DNA of 64,000 nt from Hippopus hippopus (GCA_946811185.2 OX328108.1:35152493-35216492), one strand, 5' to 3'; numbered from the stretch's first letter, positions 42,111 to 52,924 are shown. Made by a program: numbers and translations. Notes: a model not told the origin generated them from the letters alone.

Positions 42111-43926
42111 TTTATCCAGGCATTTTGGGAAAAGGCTCCTGGCCAAATTGGGAAAAAAATGCATCGACAAAATGTCAAAATTGGGAAAATAATGTTGACA
42201 AAACATATAAAGTTTGGAACACACTTTAACCTTACAGTAAACTTAATAAGGCATTTAATGTACTACTGAATCAATACTGCTCTTTTTTTTTTCAAATTTC
42301 TTTCTTTTTGGATGGATGTGCTTTCTATTGTCTTTTATACTAGTTACAGTGGTCTAAGTTGTGAGACGACCCCCCTCCCTCGGGGAAATTATTTGCTGTT
42401 TTATTTTCTATTTGGTGTGTATGCAAGTCAGCTGATAGAAGTCATTATCAAGGCTAAATAAGGCAGATTGAAGAGCCTCTGATACGTTGAGATCTTTTTG
42501 ACAATTGTTTTGTCATGTGTTTTCGTGTGTTTTTTCCATGGCGATTAATCTTTGAAAACGATTTTGTGTGTGTTTTGACATATATAGAAAGACTGATAAA
42601 TCGTCATATTCTGTGGTAGACCTAATCAGTATTGAAAAAACCCTGTTGAAAAGGTTTGTTCCCCGAACGTCTACTCCTATAAAATAACATAGGGTGTGAA
42701 TTGGGGATTAGGAGGGTCTATTTGGGGAATAGTTGTGATGCTTAACTACAGGTAAATAGCATCTTTTTAACAATAAAAATTGATAAAAGGCTAGATTTAT
42801 ATTCCATTTAACTTTATTCATAACTCAAATGATGGAATATCAATAAAGGTTTAGAAAACATTGTGGTAAAAAGGAAAAAATGCTTTTCTCCTAACCCCAC
42901 AATGTTTTCAAAAGGCTTCTTACTATTTCAAACCTTACAAATGACAACATCAGTTCCTACCTATACCATTACAATTATAAATATCAGTACCCCTCAGTAG
43001 GCCCCCTAATCCCCCCTCCCAGATAGGTGTTAATTAAATCTGGTAGGCGTTCAGAGAACACACCGTTGAAAATTAGTTGTGGAGAGGAACTTCACACTAG
43101 ATTTTTGCGTAATATGACTTCGGATGTGTCGCTAGTCCCACAGCTACACTGATACCGGCTTTTTAATTAACATCTTGAATCTATGACCCATGACTGATGG
43201 CTTTATGCGTCCGAGAATGAATTTGCTTGTTTTTGATAGAGAGTATCCATTTCGGCCGACGACAAGCTCTGTTCACAAATTATACAGCCGATGCCTGTGC
43301 TAAGACAAAGCCGAAACACAACCGCTCGAAATTAGGGGAAAAAAACCTCATGGTCTAGATTAGGCCGCGTATTTTTCATACCTTGTTCCTGTTCAAGACT
43401 ATCAATTTAAGAGCTGGGTTCTCTATTTTTGCCTTACGAAACTTCGTTGCAAAACGTGAGGCGGTTGCCTAGAAGTTAACAGCTGTCTGTATTTTCTATT
43501 TTGTACATGTAAACCTAGAACGGTTTACAGTCAGATGATCGAGTCAGTGCAAGAATCGAGTGAAAATATGTGGACGCAGTCAATAGTTCATTCGCCCCCA
43601 AATAGTTTCGTACCTAAAATACGACGATTGCCGATTTCCTGTTTGAACTGTGGTTAATGCCCGCAGTCGATGAATTTTAGGAAGTTATTTAGTTAAAAAA
43701 TTAGTTAAAACGCAAAAATTTGTGTGTCAGGGAAAACCAAAAAATTAGTTAAAATGCAAAAATTTGTGTGTCAGGGAAAACCCGGGCTGATACATCAGAC
43801 TATTTTTCTTTTTCTATAGCGTGTAATTGGGAATTTTATTTTATAGAATTGGGAAAAAAATACACTTTTTTCAATTGGGAATGGGGCCGAAATTCGGCCC
43901 CGCAGGAAAGGAAGAAAATCCCGTGT
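42111..43926. mobile_element. Candidate hAT-like insertion inside MULE 1
   Basis: Near the left CAGGGCTTTATCCAGG is followed by AATTGGGAAAAAAATGC. Near the right GCATTTTTTCCCAATT-type sequence (ATTGGGAAAAAAATAC forward) precedes CGGCCCCGCAGG. The flanks share only TTAAT. A 50-bp stretch (GCAAAAATTTGTGTGTCAGG) is tandemly repeated near 43710-43780. No transposase. The boundaries are weak. Confidence 0.35.
42790..42935 (-). mobile_element. Palindromic MITE remnant
   Basis: AGAAAACATTGTGGTAAAAA and CCACAATGTTTTCAAAAGGC surround a shortened hairpin. Confidence 0.5.
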
Positions 43927-44301
43927 TAATTATTATTAAAGTGTTTTATTTATTTATTATTTATCTATTTACTTTTTGTAAGGATAATATATATCATGAC
44001 TTAATGCTATAACTCAGATGATTAAACACACTTGTATCTACACATTTCTATTTATTTGTAGATTTGTACATATAAAAGCACCAAATAAGAAAAAATATAT
44101 AAAAAATTTAAACGAATCATTCAAATTCATTTTCAAAGTTAATTTATACAAATACATTCAAACATATCTTACTGTAGACAAAATGGGTGTAGACGAAATG
44201 AGATTAGACGAATTGGGACTGTAGATGAAATGGGACTGACTACACAAAAAAAATCTGTAGACGAAATGGGAGTAGACCAAGTGGGATTAAACCAGCAAGA
44301 T

Positions 44302-44304
<3 letters not shown>

Positions 44305-44340
<36 letters not shown>

Positions 44341-44349
44341 TATATATAT

Positions 44350-44397
<48 letters not shown>
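44305..44397. repeat. Compound GA/TA/CA microsatellite
   Basis: A (GA)n run, a short (TA)n run and a long (CA)n run sit immediately outside the right target duplication of MULE 1. Four overlapping open frames here are pure microsatellite translations. Confidence 0.95.
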
Positions 44398-45049
44398 TTT
44401 TTTCCAGTTTAAAAAAAAACTTTGGTGAAAAAGGAGAAAATATTCCAAACATTTTTAAGCGACATATTTCTAGACATTCGCTGCTATTCGAAAATTTTAT
44501 TTTCTTACAGAAAATAAACAGATCTGTAGTTATTTTGACTTACCAAATGAACGGGTAATCCATCATCGGAATCTAAGTCGTAAATATTCAAGAAGGGTTA
44601 GAAAGGGTCGTATAAAAAAAGTGTCAGTCAGTTTAGTATGACACGTGCGTGTGGAACTAACAACTGGGACAGTACTTCACACTGCCGGAGTGCTATACCA
44701 ACAACCCTTGCCTCTCCTTTGTGTTAAGTTTGGATATATGTTATTTAAAAAGAAATGAAAAGAACGGATTTTTGTCGATCCAACCTGTATTTTGAAAAGC
44801 CTAAATATATATAACAGTTTTATTCGTTACCCTTTGATTTCCTTACATCAAGAGACTAAGAAAATGAGGATAAACAGTGTGATAATATACAGGGTATCAC
44901 ATATTTTTTAAATTGTCTTTCAGTTTTTATTTATCAATATGAAAAAAAAAAAAAAGAAATGGCTAATAACTGCTATATCTGTTACATCTAATGAAGGATT
45001 AGAAAGAGTGTGTGATGAAAATATACCTAAAGCCTGTTGTACATGTATT

Positions 45050-45089
45050 CAGGGATCGTATATACACATATATGTATATAAGATCCCTG
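45050..45089. mobile_element. 40-bp micro-transposon: two TIRs joined, with 7-bp duplication
   Basis: It begins CAGGGATCGTATATACA and ends TGTATATAAGATCCCTG with only a few bases between, so it is little more than two inverted ends. ATGTATT flanks it directly on both sides (45043-45049 and 45090-45096). The ends are those of the 6.5-kb element at 46259-52756, which also has a 7-bp duplication. Confidence 0.78.
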
Positions 45090-45194
45090 ATGTATTGTGC
45101 AGTTTTAGACCGCGGGTGTAGTGGTGAATTTTCGATAATGCTACATTACACGTTTTTGCACTTTAACCCATTAAACGGCTTTCACAACAATAAT

Positions 45195-45265
45195 TGCCTT
45201 TGCGACTTATATAAATCAAGTTCAGGCTGCACGAAATATGCAGTCTGATTTTGGATTTACACTTT
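45195..45265. repeat. GATC-rich palindrome
   Basis: AAATCAAGTTCAGGCTGCAC with GTGCAGTCTGATTTTGGATT-like partner ATGCAGTCTGATTTTGGATT. Confidence 0.5.
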
Positions 45266-46087
45266 GCGCTCTTGTAGGACATTGACGAAAACAACATTGA
45301 AAAAAATGCTGGTTCTTGGGTCTTTTTTTTTTAAATTAAATTGTAGAGTATGTTAGGAGTTTTCGGCGCTCTATGGGTTAAGTTATTAACTGGGATTCCA
45401 GAGTTTTTCCACTTCTCAAATACACGCTGCTGAATCATAAACAATCAGGAAGTAGTAACTTTGGTTTTCGGTTTTTGGAATCAAGCATGATATTGCACTT
45501 TTAATCCGGAATTCGAAATTTCATATCGCTAGAACTAAATGTGGCCTACAAGTTTGTAATTTAATGAAATGATATATATAACGTTTTATGGCATCTTAAC
45601 TAAAGTAATCCCTGTAGGCAAGGCATTTAAAGGTACGAAAATATTGCGGTCGTAATGGAAGAATTAGTTCTTGGTTCCCGAAAACAGTGGTTCTCTAAAA
45701 CAGTGGGTAAAAATACAGATATTTATGTATAAAAATTTACCGTCATACGGCGATGTATTCCCCCGTGATCTCTCGCAAGTCGCCACGATCCACCGCGATT
45801 ACCTCCTGCTGTGAAGCTGCCCGATATTTTTTCAGGCCGCGGTGACAAGTCCGCTGCGTTTCGCCTACTTTTACCTTTACAGCAGATTTGCCGCGGACAA
45901 ATTGGTCCGCCGCGTCTAGCGGACTTGAGCAAAAAACGCGAGAACTGTACTGTAATTAGGGTTGTTAAAAGTTGAGATTGTGTGGTAAAGGGTTAATCCT
46001 TTAAGAATATTCACTTCTATTCTTATGTTTATGTATGATTTCTTGTCTTTCAGTGCATTTACTGAGTCATTTTTCTTTTTAAACCAG

Positions 46088-46183
46088 GGCAATTTAGGAA
46101 CGTTTTTCATCACCAATGTCCGTCTTGTGTGGCATGCGAACATCAATGAATCTTTCAACGTGAGCATTCCGTATTTACAAATG
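46088..46183 (+). CDS. BBS5: BBS5 exon 8
   Basis: The acceptor TTTAAACCAG and donor GTAAGT bracket exactly 32 codons: [20 protein letters not shown] and [12 protein letters not shown]. The motif G-N-L-G-T-F-x-x-T-N-V-R-(L/I)-V-W-H-A-N-x-N-(E/D)-x-F-N-V-S-(I/L)-P-Y is diagnostic for the second PH-like domain of BBS5. The exon starts only 135 bases after the giant insertion. The next expected segment (family pattern I-R-D-S-K-F-G) was not found in the remaining 17.8 kb. Confidence 0.95.
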
Positions 46184-46309
46184 GTAAGTAGTGGCATTGT
46201 TTCTGTTGTTTGTCCTTGAATTCTGGAAGACCTTTAACTCTTTACCATTCCATCCCACCAGGGATCGTATATACACAGGGATAGGCAACGCAACTGGAGT
46301 TAAGACCAA

Positions 46310-47646
46310 TTATCGATTTTTCACTGACTTACCTGTACGGCGTCCAATAATCCGTTGTCGTTCCTTGCGAGTTATTATCTTCCTTTCAGATAATATAATT
46401 CCTTGCCGATTCCGACAATTTTTATATCCGCTAAAGAAGCGTTTAGTATGAAATGCGTTTCAATGTTTATGTCAATGTTTTTCTATTATTGTTTTTTTCA
46501 GTTAAAGTGTTATTTTTTTTTATCTGGAAAATTTAACGTGTCGACTAATTGGGCGTTTCAGATATACAGGTCATGTTGTCAGTCTTGATTTCACACGAAG
46601 TGTAAATTGTGAATGGAGATCAAAACGGCCCGGTGCCAAAACGACCCATTACCGAATCAACCCTCATTTTCGTAGTAACTTAAAATATTTTGATATTTCT
46701 GCAGTGGATATCTATTGCAAACAATTCGGGAAAAGCACACATCGCCTGTTGAAGGATTAAGTCCGTCTAACGTTTTGGAAGTGGGCTGCTTTTGTCCACT
46801 CCCTGTATTTGACATGATCACAAGTGGGATATATCAAGTTGTGTATCTGTCATGATACATCTACTGTCAGTAGTGTCCTCTTCTGTTTATAGACAATACG
46901 CATCATTGAAATTAAATATTTATTTTCTGATTTTCTTCTCCAAATGTTTCAATTTGGTCAGGTCAAAGTCTTCTCATGTTATCAGGAGTGACAAACATTT
47001 CACATGTATGTAGTACAATGTATTAGGCCGGTAAACACAGAGATCTGTTAATAGTTACACATGTATACCCATTTTTCAATAGCAAGCTACACAAAGGGCA
47101 TATAGAACCAGAAAATTGTCTTCACTGCCCATTAAATGGACCTTCCAGTACATTTTCAGTTCAGCTTGCAGCTACTCTTAAATCACTGTCTTTGACAGAA
47201 AAAAAGGAGAATTTCCTGCAAAATGGAAAGAATTAGTGAACTTTCTGAAAAAGTAGGCTGGTGAAGTGTGAGGACCTGTCTGCAACTCTGTTCCTACTTT
47301 TATACATTGGAATCAATTACATACACCAGTGGCCTTCACAATTGCATCATTTCGAATTAACCTGTGTACCTTACAACCTTGTGTGTTTGATGACTTCGGA
47401 ATATTTAAAGCTTTTCGAAAATATTGTGGGAAAAGAACAAAATTTTAGCCTAGCACATATACCTGTTTTCAGCATTTTTATCCGCAATGTTCAATACCAT
47501 GCAAAAAAAAATCCAATCGTTTGAATCTACTTTCAGTTGTCGTTTGCCAATACTTTCAATTGGGGATTCCAAAGGCCCCAAAAAATTGTTCTTTGGTAAA
47601 AAATAGTCAGTAGCATAATTATTAGAAAAAAAAAGACAAATCTGCA
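46310..47646. other. Left interior of the 6.5-kb element
   Basis: No gene, RNA or clear repeat was recognised beyond a MITE-like remnant near 47400-47590. Confidence 0.4.
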
Positions 47647-47876
47647 ATTATCCCTTTGCCACACAACCCTGAGTTCTGATGACCAAGAGAAAGAAGCCTT
47701 TTGGAAACATTGCAGGAAAAGGAGAAAATGCTGGTTACCAACATCCTCTCCTTTTCCCCAAATGCTTTCAATTATATCATTGACAAATTCCATAATTTGA
47801 GTCGCATTTCAATTGTTGTCTGTAAATGCTCAAACTTCGTACAAGTCTACTTCTGTGTTGTTTCAGAAAGAGTTAA
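47647..47876 (+). mobile_element. Palindromic MITE
   Basis: ATCCCTTTGCCACACAACCC, GGAGAAAATGCTGGTTACC and TCAGAAAGAGTTAA follow the forward consensus. Confidence 0.75.
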
Positions 47877-48107
47877 CAGTGTGGCAAAGTAAAAGTTGCT
47901 TTTGACAAGCAATTTTTCCTTCTTTAATGATGTTTTTTTATTCTGTGTCAGAGAACTTAAGGTTATCTAATAACTTTGAAAGCTTTGATTTTGGACCAAT
48001 TTGAAAACAGTATAAGTTGTGTAGGACTTTTTACAAATTTGACTTTTCGCTCCTCGTACAGTGGACAGCATTGGAAAACATTTGTTAAAGAACAGTTGCA
48101 GCCAGTG

Positions 48108-50567
48108 ATCAATTCTTTTCAAAATGATTTCTGTGCTATTAAAAATATTATGTTTTTGCCTTACCTTCAAACGTTTTTCATTTTTTAAATTTTCAAAAAA
48201 ATTCACACTGTACACAGAAAGTTTATGTTGAAATTGATATTTTAAAATTTCTCACTAAAAACATCAAGGCAGCCATGAATATTGAGCTACATGTGTGTTA
48301 CAAAATTAAATGGTGCTGAAAAATGTGTTCCTTTAGCAAGTTTTAACTTAATGCCTAATAAATTTGATTTTACATAAATCCACTGTAGATATCTTTGGAA
48401 AACAGTATGACACAAGGACCAATCTTTCTGCGATAAAATGTAACATGCAAATGGTTGGTTGCTTCCGCAAATGCTTTTTTCATTGAATGTAGACTTTTAT
48501 CTCCTAAAACTTTTTCACTGTGCAAGTTGCAGTTAATGATGATGGTAAAAGTATTGTGTATATGAGATATTATTGGTATACATGTATTAAACTATCATTA
48601 TCAATTCTTTTCAAAATGATTTCTGTGCTATTAAAAATATTATGTTTTTGCCTTTCCTTCAAACGTTTTTCATTTTTTAAATTTTCAAAAAAATTCACAC
48701 TGTACACAGAAAGTTTATGTTGAAATTGATATTTTAAAATTTCTCACTAAAAACATCAAGGCAGCCATGAATATTGAGCTACATGTGTGTTACAAAATTA
48801 AATGGTGCTGAAAAATGTGTTCCTTTAGCAAGTTTTAACTTAATGCCTAATAAATTTGATTTTACATAAATCCACTGTAGATATCTTTGGAAAACAGTAT
48901 GACACAAGGACCAATCTTTCTGCGATAAAATGTAACATGCAAACGGTTGGTTGCTTCCGCAAATGCTTTTTTCATTGAATGTAGACTTTTATCTCCTAAA
49001 ACTTTTTCACTGTGGCAAGTTGCAGTTAATGATGATGGTAAAAGTATTGTGTATATGAGATATTATTGGTATACATGTATTAAACTATCATTATCAATTC
49101 TTTTCAAAATGATTTCTGTGCTATTAAAAATATTATGTTTTTGCCTTTCCTTCAAACGTTTTTCATTTTTTAAATTTTCAAAAAAATTCACACTGTACAC
49201 AGAAAGTTTATGTTGAAATTGATATTTTAAAATTTCTCTAAAAACATCAAGGCAGCCATGAATATTGAGCTACATGTGTGTTACAAAATTAAATGGTGCT
49301 GAAAAATGTGTTCCTTTAGCAAGTTTTAACTTAATGCCTAATACATTTGATTTTACATAAATCCACTGTAGATATCTTTGGAAAACAGTATGACACAAGG
49401 ACCAATCTTTCTGCGATAAAATGTAACATGCAAACGGTTGGTTGCTTCCGCAAATGCTTTTTTCATTGAATGTAGACTTTTATCTCCTAAAACTTTTTCA
49501 CTGTGGCAAGTTGCAGTTAATGATGATGGTAAAAGTATTGTGTATATGAGATATTATTGGTATACATGTATTAAACTATCATTATCAATTCTTTTCAAAA
49601 TGATTTCTGTGCTATTAAAAATATTATGTTTTTGCCTTTCCTTCAAACGTTTTTCATTTTTTAAATTTTCAAAAAAATTCACACTGTACACAGAAAGTTT
49701 ATGTTGAAATTGATATTTTAAAATTTCTCTAAAAACATCAAGGCAGCCATGAATATTGAGCTACATGTGTGTTACAAAATTAAATGGTGCTGAAAAATGT
49801 GTTCCTTTAGCAAGTTTTAACTTAATGCCTAATAAATTTGATTTTACATAAATCCACTGTAGATATCTTTGGAAAACAGTATGACACAAGGACCAATCTT
49901 TCTGCGATAAAATGTAACATGCAAACGGTTGGTTGCTTCCGCAAATGCTTTTTTCATTGAATGTAGACTTTTATCTCCTAAAACTTTTTCACTGTGGCAA
50001 GTTGCAGTTAATGATGATGGTAAAAGTATTGTGTATATGAGATATTATAGGTATACATGTATTAAACTATCATTATCAATTCTTTTCAAAATGATTTCTG
50101 TGCTATTAAAAATATTATGTTTTTGCCTTTCCTTCAAACGTTTTTCATTTTTTAAATTTTCAAAAAAATTCACACTGTACACAGAAAGTTTATGTTGAAA
50201 TTGATATTTTAAAATTTCTCTAAAAACATCAAGGCAGCCATGAATATTGAGCTACATGTGTGTTACAAAATTAAATGGTGCTGAAAAATGTGTTCCTTTA
50301 GCAAGTTTTAACTTAATGCCTAATAAATTTGATTTTACATAAATCCACTGTAGATATCTTTGGAAAACAGTATGACACAAGGACCAATCTTTCTGCGATA
50401 AAATGTAACATACAAATGGTTGGTTGCTTCCGCAAATGCTTTTTTCATTGAATGTAGACTTTTATCTCCTAAAACTTTTTCACTGTGGCAAGTTGCAGTT
50501 AATGATGATGGTAAAAGTATTGTGTATATGAGATATTATTGGTATACATGTATTAAACTATCATTAT
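48108..50567. repeat. Five tandem copies of a 491-bp unit
   Basis: Starts at ATCAATTCTTTTCAAAATGA are at 48108, 48600, 49093, 49584 and 50075, giving steps of 492, 493, 491 and 491. The copies differ by only a few bases (one GGTATAC versus AGGTATAC-type change and small indels), so the array is young. An identical 89-codon frame recurs in the inner copies because the unit recurs; its composition is AT-driven and it has no recognisable domain. Confidence 0.95.
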
Positions 50568-50726
50568 AATCCTGGTGTATGTCATACAAACGCCCAAAAT
50601 ATACTTCTCTCCCTCAACAGAGATTTTCAAGTAGAAACATTCCCAACTCTAGTAATACATGGAATATGGATAGCTGCATTGTTTGCTGTGATACAATTGT
50701 AAAATGTTGAAAGCAACCAACCTTCA

Positions 50727-50880
50727 GGAACACTTTGCCAGACAACAAAGTTTGAGACTTGTCTGATTTGGAATTATTTGCAGACAAGAAATGAAATGTG
50801 TAACTTGTGTCTTTGCTGAGAAAATGAGAACATGCTTGCCAACATTTTCTTCTTTTCCCACAATGTTTTCAGATGTGTAA
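50727..50880 (-). mobile_element. Palindromic MITE, left part
   Basis: AACACTTTGCCAGACAACAA, GAATTATTTGCAGACAAGAA and CCACAATGTTTTCAG are in reverse-consensus order. A SINE tail fragment lies just before it (about 50655-50715). Confidence 0.55.
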
Positions 50881-51273
50881 ATATTTCCCATGGTAGTGAA
50901 AACTTAGGATTCATGAATACTGGCATCTGTCACAGATTATTAGATAACTCCTTACCACAAGTGGCTTATAAGACTGTAGATACTGAATGTACTGTGTTGT
51001 TTGAAGAAACCAAAAGTATGTCAACTTTAATCCATGTACTTTTAGTGTTTTATGACAATAGTGTGAGTAGTGGGAAACCAACATCATGATTCTCAGAGAA
51101 TTTTGCACAACACAGATGCATACTTCTCTCACTCAAAAAATATGTTGATGAGGAAAAGCAACACGCAGCTTGTGCAGACAGTTGTGCAAATTCAAAAACA
51201 AATAGATAAGTATAATGGCTGCTATGATACAACTAAAGTGTTGTGAAACATTGCAAATTGAGCAAGGTTCCAT

Positions 51274-51450
51274 CCTTAACTTTTTGCCAGATTACAAAAT
51301 TTTGGACATGTCAAATTTGAAAGCATTTGCAGACGACAAATGAAATGCAACTGAAATGAGGAGACTTGTTTTTCCTGGGGAAATGAGAAAATGTGACATG
51401 TACTTACCGGTAGTTTCTTCTTTGTTCACAATGTTTTCGGAAGTATGGAT
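51274..51450 (-). mobile_element. Palindromic MITE, diverged
   Basis: TTAACTTTTTGCCAGATTAC, GAAAGCATTTGCAGACGACA and CACAATGTTTTCGG are in reverse-consensus order. A SINE tail fragment precedes it (about 51195-51260). Confidence 0.6.
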
Positions 51451-51459
51451 ATTCCCCAG

Positions 51460-52740
51460 GTTAGTGAAAACTTAGCATTCAGGAATACTAGCATTTGTCA
51501 CAGATAATTAAATAAATCCATACTGCTAGTGGCTTATTGAGCTATACATACTAAATATACTTTGGTGGTAGAAGAAGCTCACAGCTTTCATATTCAAATA
51601 CATTAATTTCACTTTAGCATTTTTCTTGCAGGTTTGTACAGTTCACAGCTGATTTGGTCTTTAATATTCCAAGTTTTCAAGCCCAGCTTCAGTTTTATAC
51701 TAGCACACTTTATGCAGAATTACAAAACCATCTTCAATGTCATTCTTCTGTTCACAGGATGCATCACAACAGTATGTTGACAGCTCTTGAAACCATGTTT
51801 TGAAGTGTTTGTGCTCTCACAATACATATCTGGAAAAAAAATATAGAACCAACTGAATTTCAAATTTCTCCTTTTTACAAAACGTAACATTTTAATTCTT
51901 CAGTTACGTTGCAAAATATGGTTTTATTTTCACATGGTTAGACTATAATGGAATTTGTTCAGGATATGGCCAACTATCAGATCCAATCATTTTTGACTAA
52001 TGTACGGTACTGCGCTTCCACCTTTACTGAAATAACCCCTTTTTAGGCTGCCATCTTGCAATTAAGACCGAAAATAGCCAAGTTTTTGAGCCCACAGTTA
52101 TCCAACCTTGGCATCGAAAATCACTAGATTTGATTTAAAAACAAAAAGAAATACTTACTGCTTATAAATATGTCAAAATCTGAACAAATTTATTTCTAAA
52201 AATAAATTGAGAATGCTACAACTATCACTAGGGTCCCGCCAAATTCACCACATTGGTCCGCCATTTTGTGATGAAATACCGAAAATAGCCCAGTTTTGAG
52301 CCCATAATTATCTAACTTGGGAATCGAAAATCAGCACAAAATTAGCTTTAATACAAGGAGATGTACTCTATCTCGTGATTTTTACCAACATGTTGCTATT
52401 TGGACGCTACTTTATGTACTTAAAAAGTACTTTTGCACGTCACTAAATCCTCCTGCCGAACATCTCCTACGTGTCAAACATGATTAGGTCATGATTTTTT
52501 AACGCCAAAATAAGCATATAAAACAAAATCTCCGAAAAAATTGATGTTACATATATTCTAAGCATGTAAATATTCGGAAACTTACCTGTTGAGAAGGACG
52601 TATGGGATAACCAAGCAAAACGTTGATTAAAACAGTGACCGTCGTATGCCGAAATTTAAGATGGCCGCCGTTTTTTCCTTTGCGGTCAATTCGAAAGAAG
52701 ACAGTGAATAACCGGAAGTTATACCGCGTTTCCTATCCCT
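51460..52740. other. Right interior of the 6.5-kb element
   Basis: Two related segments (about 52040-52130 and 52250-52340) share CCATTTT/CCATCTTG, CCGAAAATAGCC and AGTTTTTGAGCCCA. No coding sequence was recognised. Confidence 0.45.
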
Positions 52741-52865
52741 GTATATAAGATCCCTGATCCCACATATTTAACCCTATACCAAAAATTCCTTAGTTTAAAT
52801 GAACTTTTGGAGAAGGCTGTTGAAAACTTCATGGGAAAAGGAGAACCTTTTCCCTAGTCCTATTT

Positions 52866-52924
52866 ATAAGACCCTACGTACGTTATTTCACATTTTGACA
52901 TTCATCGTGTACGTAGGGTCTTAT
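52866..52924. repeat. 59-bp palindrome ATAAGACCCTACGTAC
   Basis: ATAAGACCCTACGTACG and CGTGTACGTAGGGTCTTAT are near-perfect arms around about 25 bases. It resembles a second two-TIRs-only microelement, but no target duplication is visible. Confidence 0.7.

Larger units (their letters stand above)
37807..44292 (-). mobile_element. MULE 1: Mutator-like element, 6.5 kb, with 10-bp target duplication
   Basis: The left end GTAACATCCCAGTTGGTCTA and the reversed right end GTTTAATCCCACTTGGTCTA are inverted repeats. They are continued by several tandem copies of a 15-20-base word close to GTCCCATTTCGTCTAC on each side. CAGCAAGATG flanks the element directly (37797-37806 and 44293-44302), a perfect 10-bp duplication; MULEs usually make 9-10. 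It encodes a FLYWCH/MULE transposase on the minus strand with one frameshift. Inside are a MITE, a SINE and a possible hAT-like insertion. It lies within BBS5 intron 7. Confidence 0.9.
44400..45735. other. Unassigned DNA between MULE 1 and the giant insertion's right end
   Basis: It holds the 40-bp microelement at 45050 and a GATC-rich palindrome at 45195. No gene was recognised. Confidence 0.4.
25157..45952. mobile_element. Giant TA-flanked insertion with CAGTACAG inverted ends (pogo/Tc1-like)
   Basis: The left end is CAGTACAGCTCGCACG then TTTTTTGCT. The right end, reversed, is CAGTACAGTTCTCGCG then TTTTTTGCT. TA lies directly outside both. Both ends continue into unusually GC-rich DNA full of GCGGACC/GTCCGC words (about 25190-25320 and 45735-45930), unlike the AT-rich interior. 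CAGTA starts with a TA target are usual for pogo/Tigger and Tc1-type elements, but no matching transposase was recognised. The 20.8 kb interior is partly later nested insertions. Without it, intron 7 would be about 350 bases. Confidence 0.6.
25055..45996 (-). mobile_element. Palindromic MITE split by the 20.8-kb insertion
   Basis: The left part reads AAATGTGACCCAAAAATTG, TTAGAAAACATTGTGG and TTTTCAAAAGCTTTCTTA. The right part resumes TAATTAGGGTTGTTAAAAG and ends TGTGGTAAAGGGTTAA. Joined at the TA, they reproduce the usual order of the reverse consensus (TTTTCAAAAG...CTTC...GGGTTGTTAAAA). This supports a single insertion event spanning almost all of BBS5 intron 7. Confidence 0.65.
46259..52756. 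mobile_element. 6.5-kb element with CAGGGATC inverted ends and 7-bp duplication
   Basis: The left end CAGGGATCGTATATACACAG and the reversed right end CAGGGATCTTATATACAGGG form inverted repeats that continue GGATAGG. ATCCCAC flanks the element directly (46252-46258 and 52757-52763). No transposase frame was recognised. The interior holds a MITE at 47647, the 491-bp array, MITE fragments and a GC-moderate right region with two related GAAAATAGCC segments. The superfamily is unknown: 7-bp duplications are not typical of common groups, and P or Dada are only possibilities. Confidence 0.75.

Noticed and set aside
44169..44412. Overlapping frames on both strands rich in Ser-Leu, Cys-Val, Arg-Glu and Thr-His
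   Set aside because: They are direct translations of GA and CA microsatellites.
48947..50198. Identical 89-codon frame repeated three times
   Set aside because: It recurs only because the 491-bp unit recurs; composition is AT-driven and no domain or splice context supports coding.
48108..50567. CRISPR-like regular array
   Set aside because: The units are contiguous 491-bp tandem copies with no short repeats and unique spacers, and the genome is eukaryotic.
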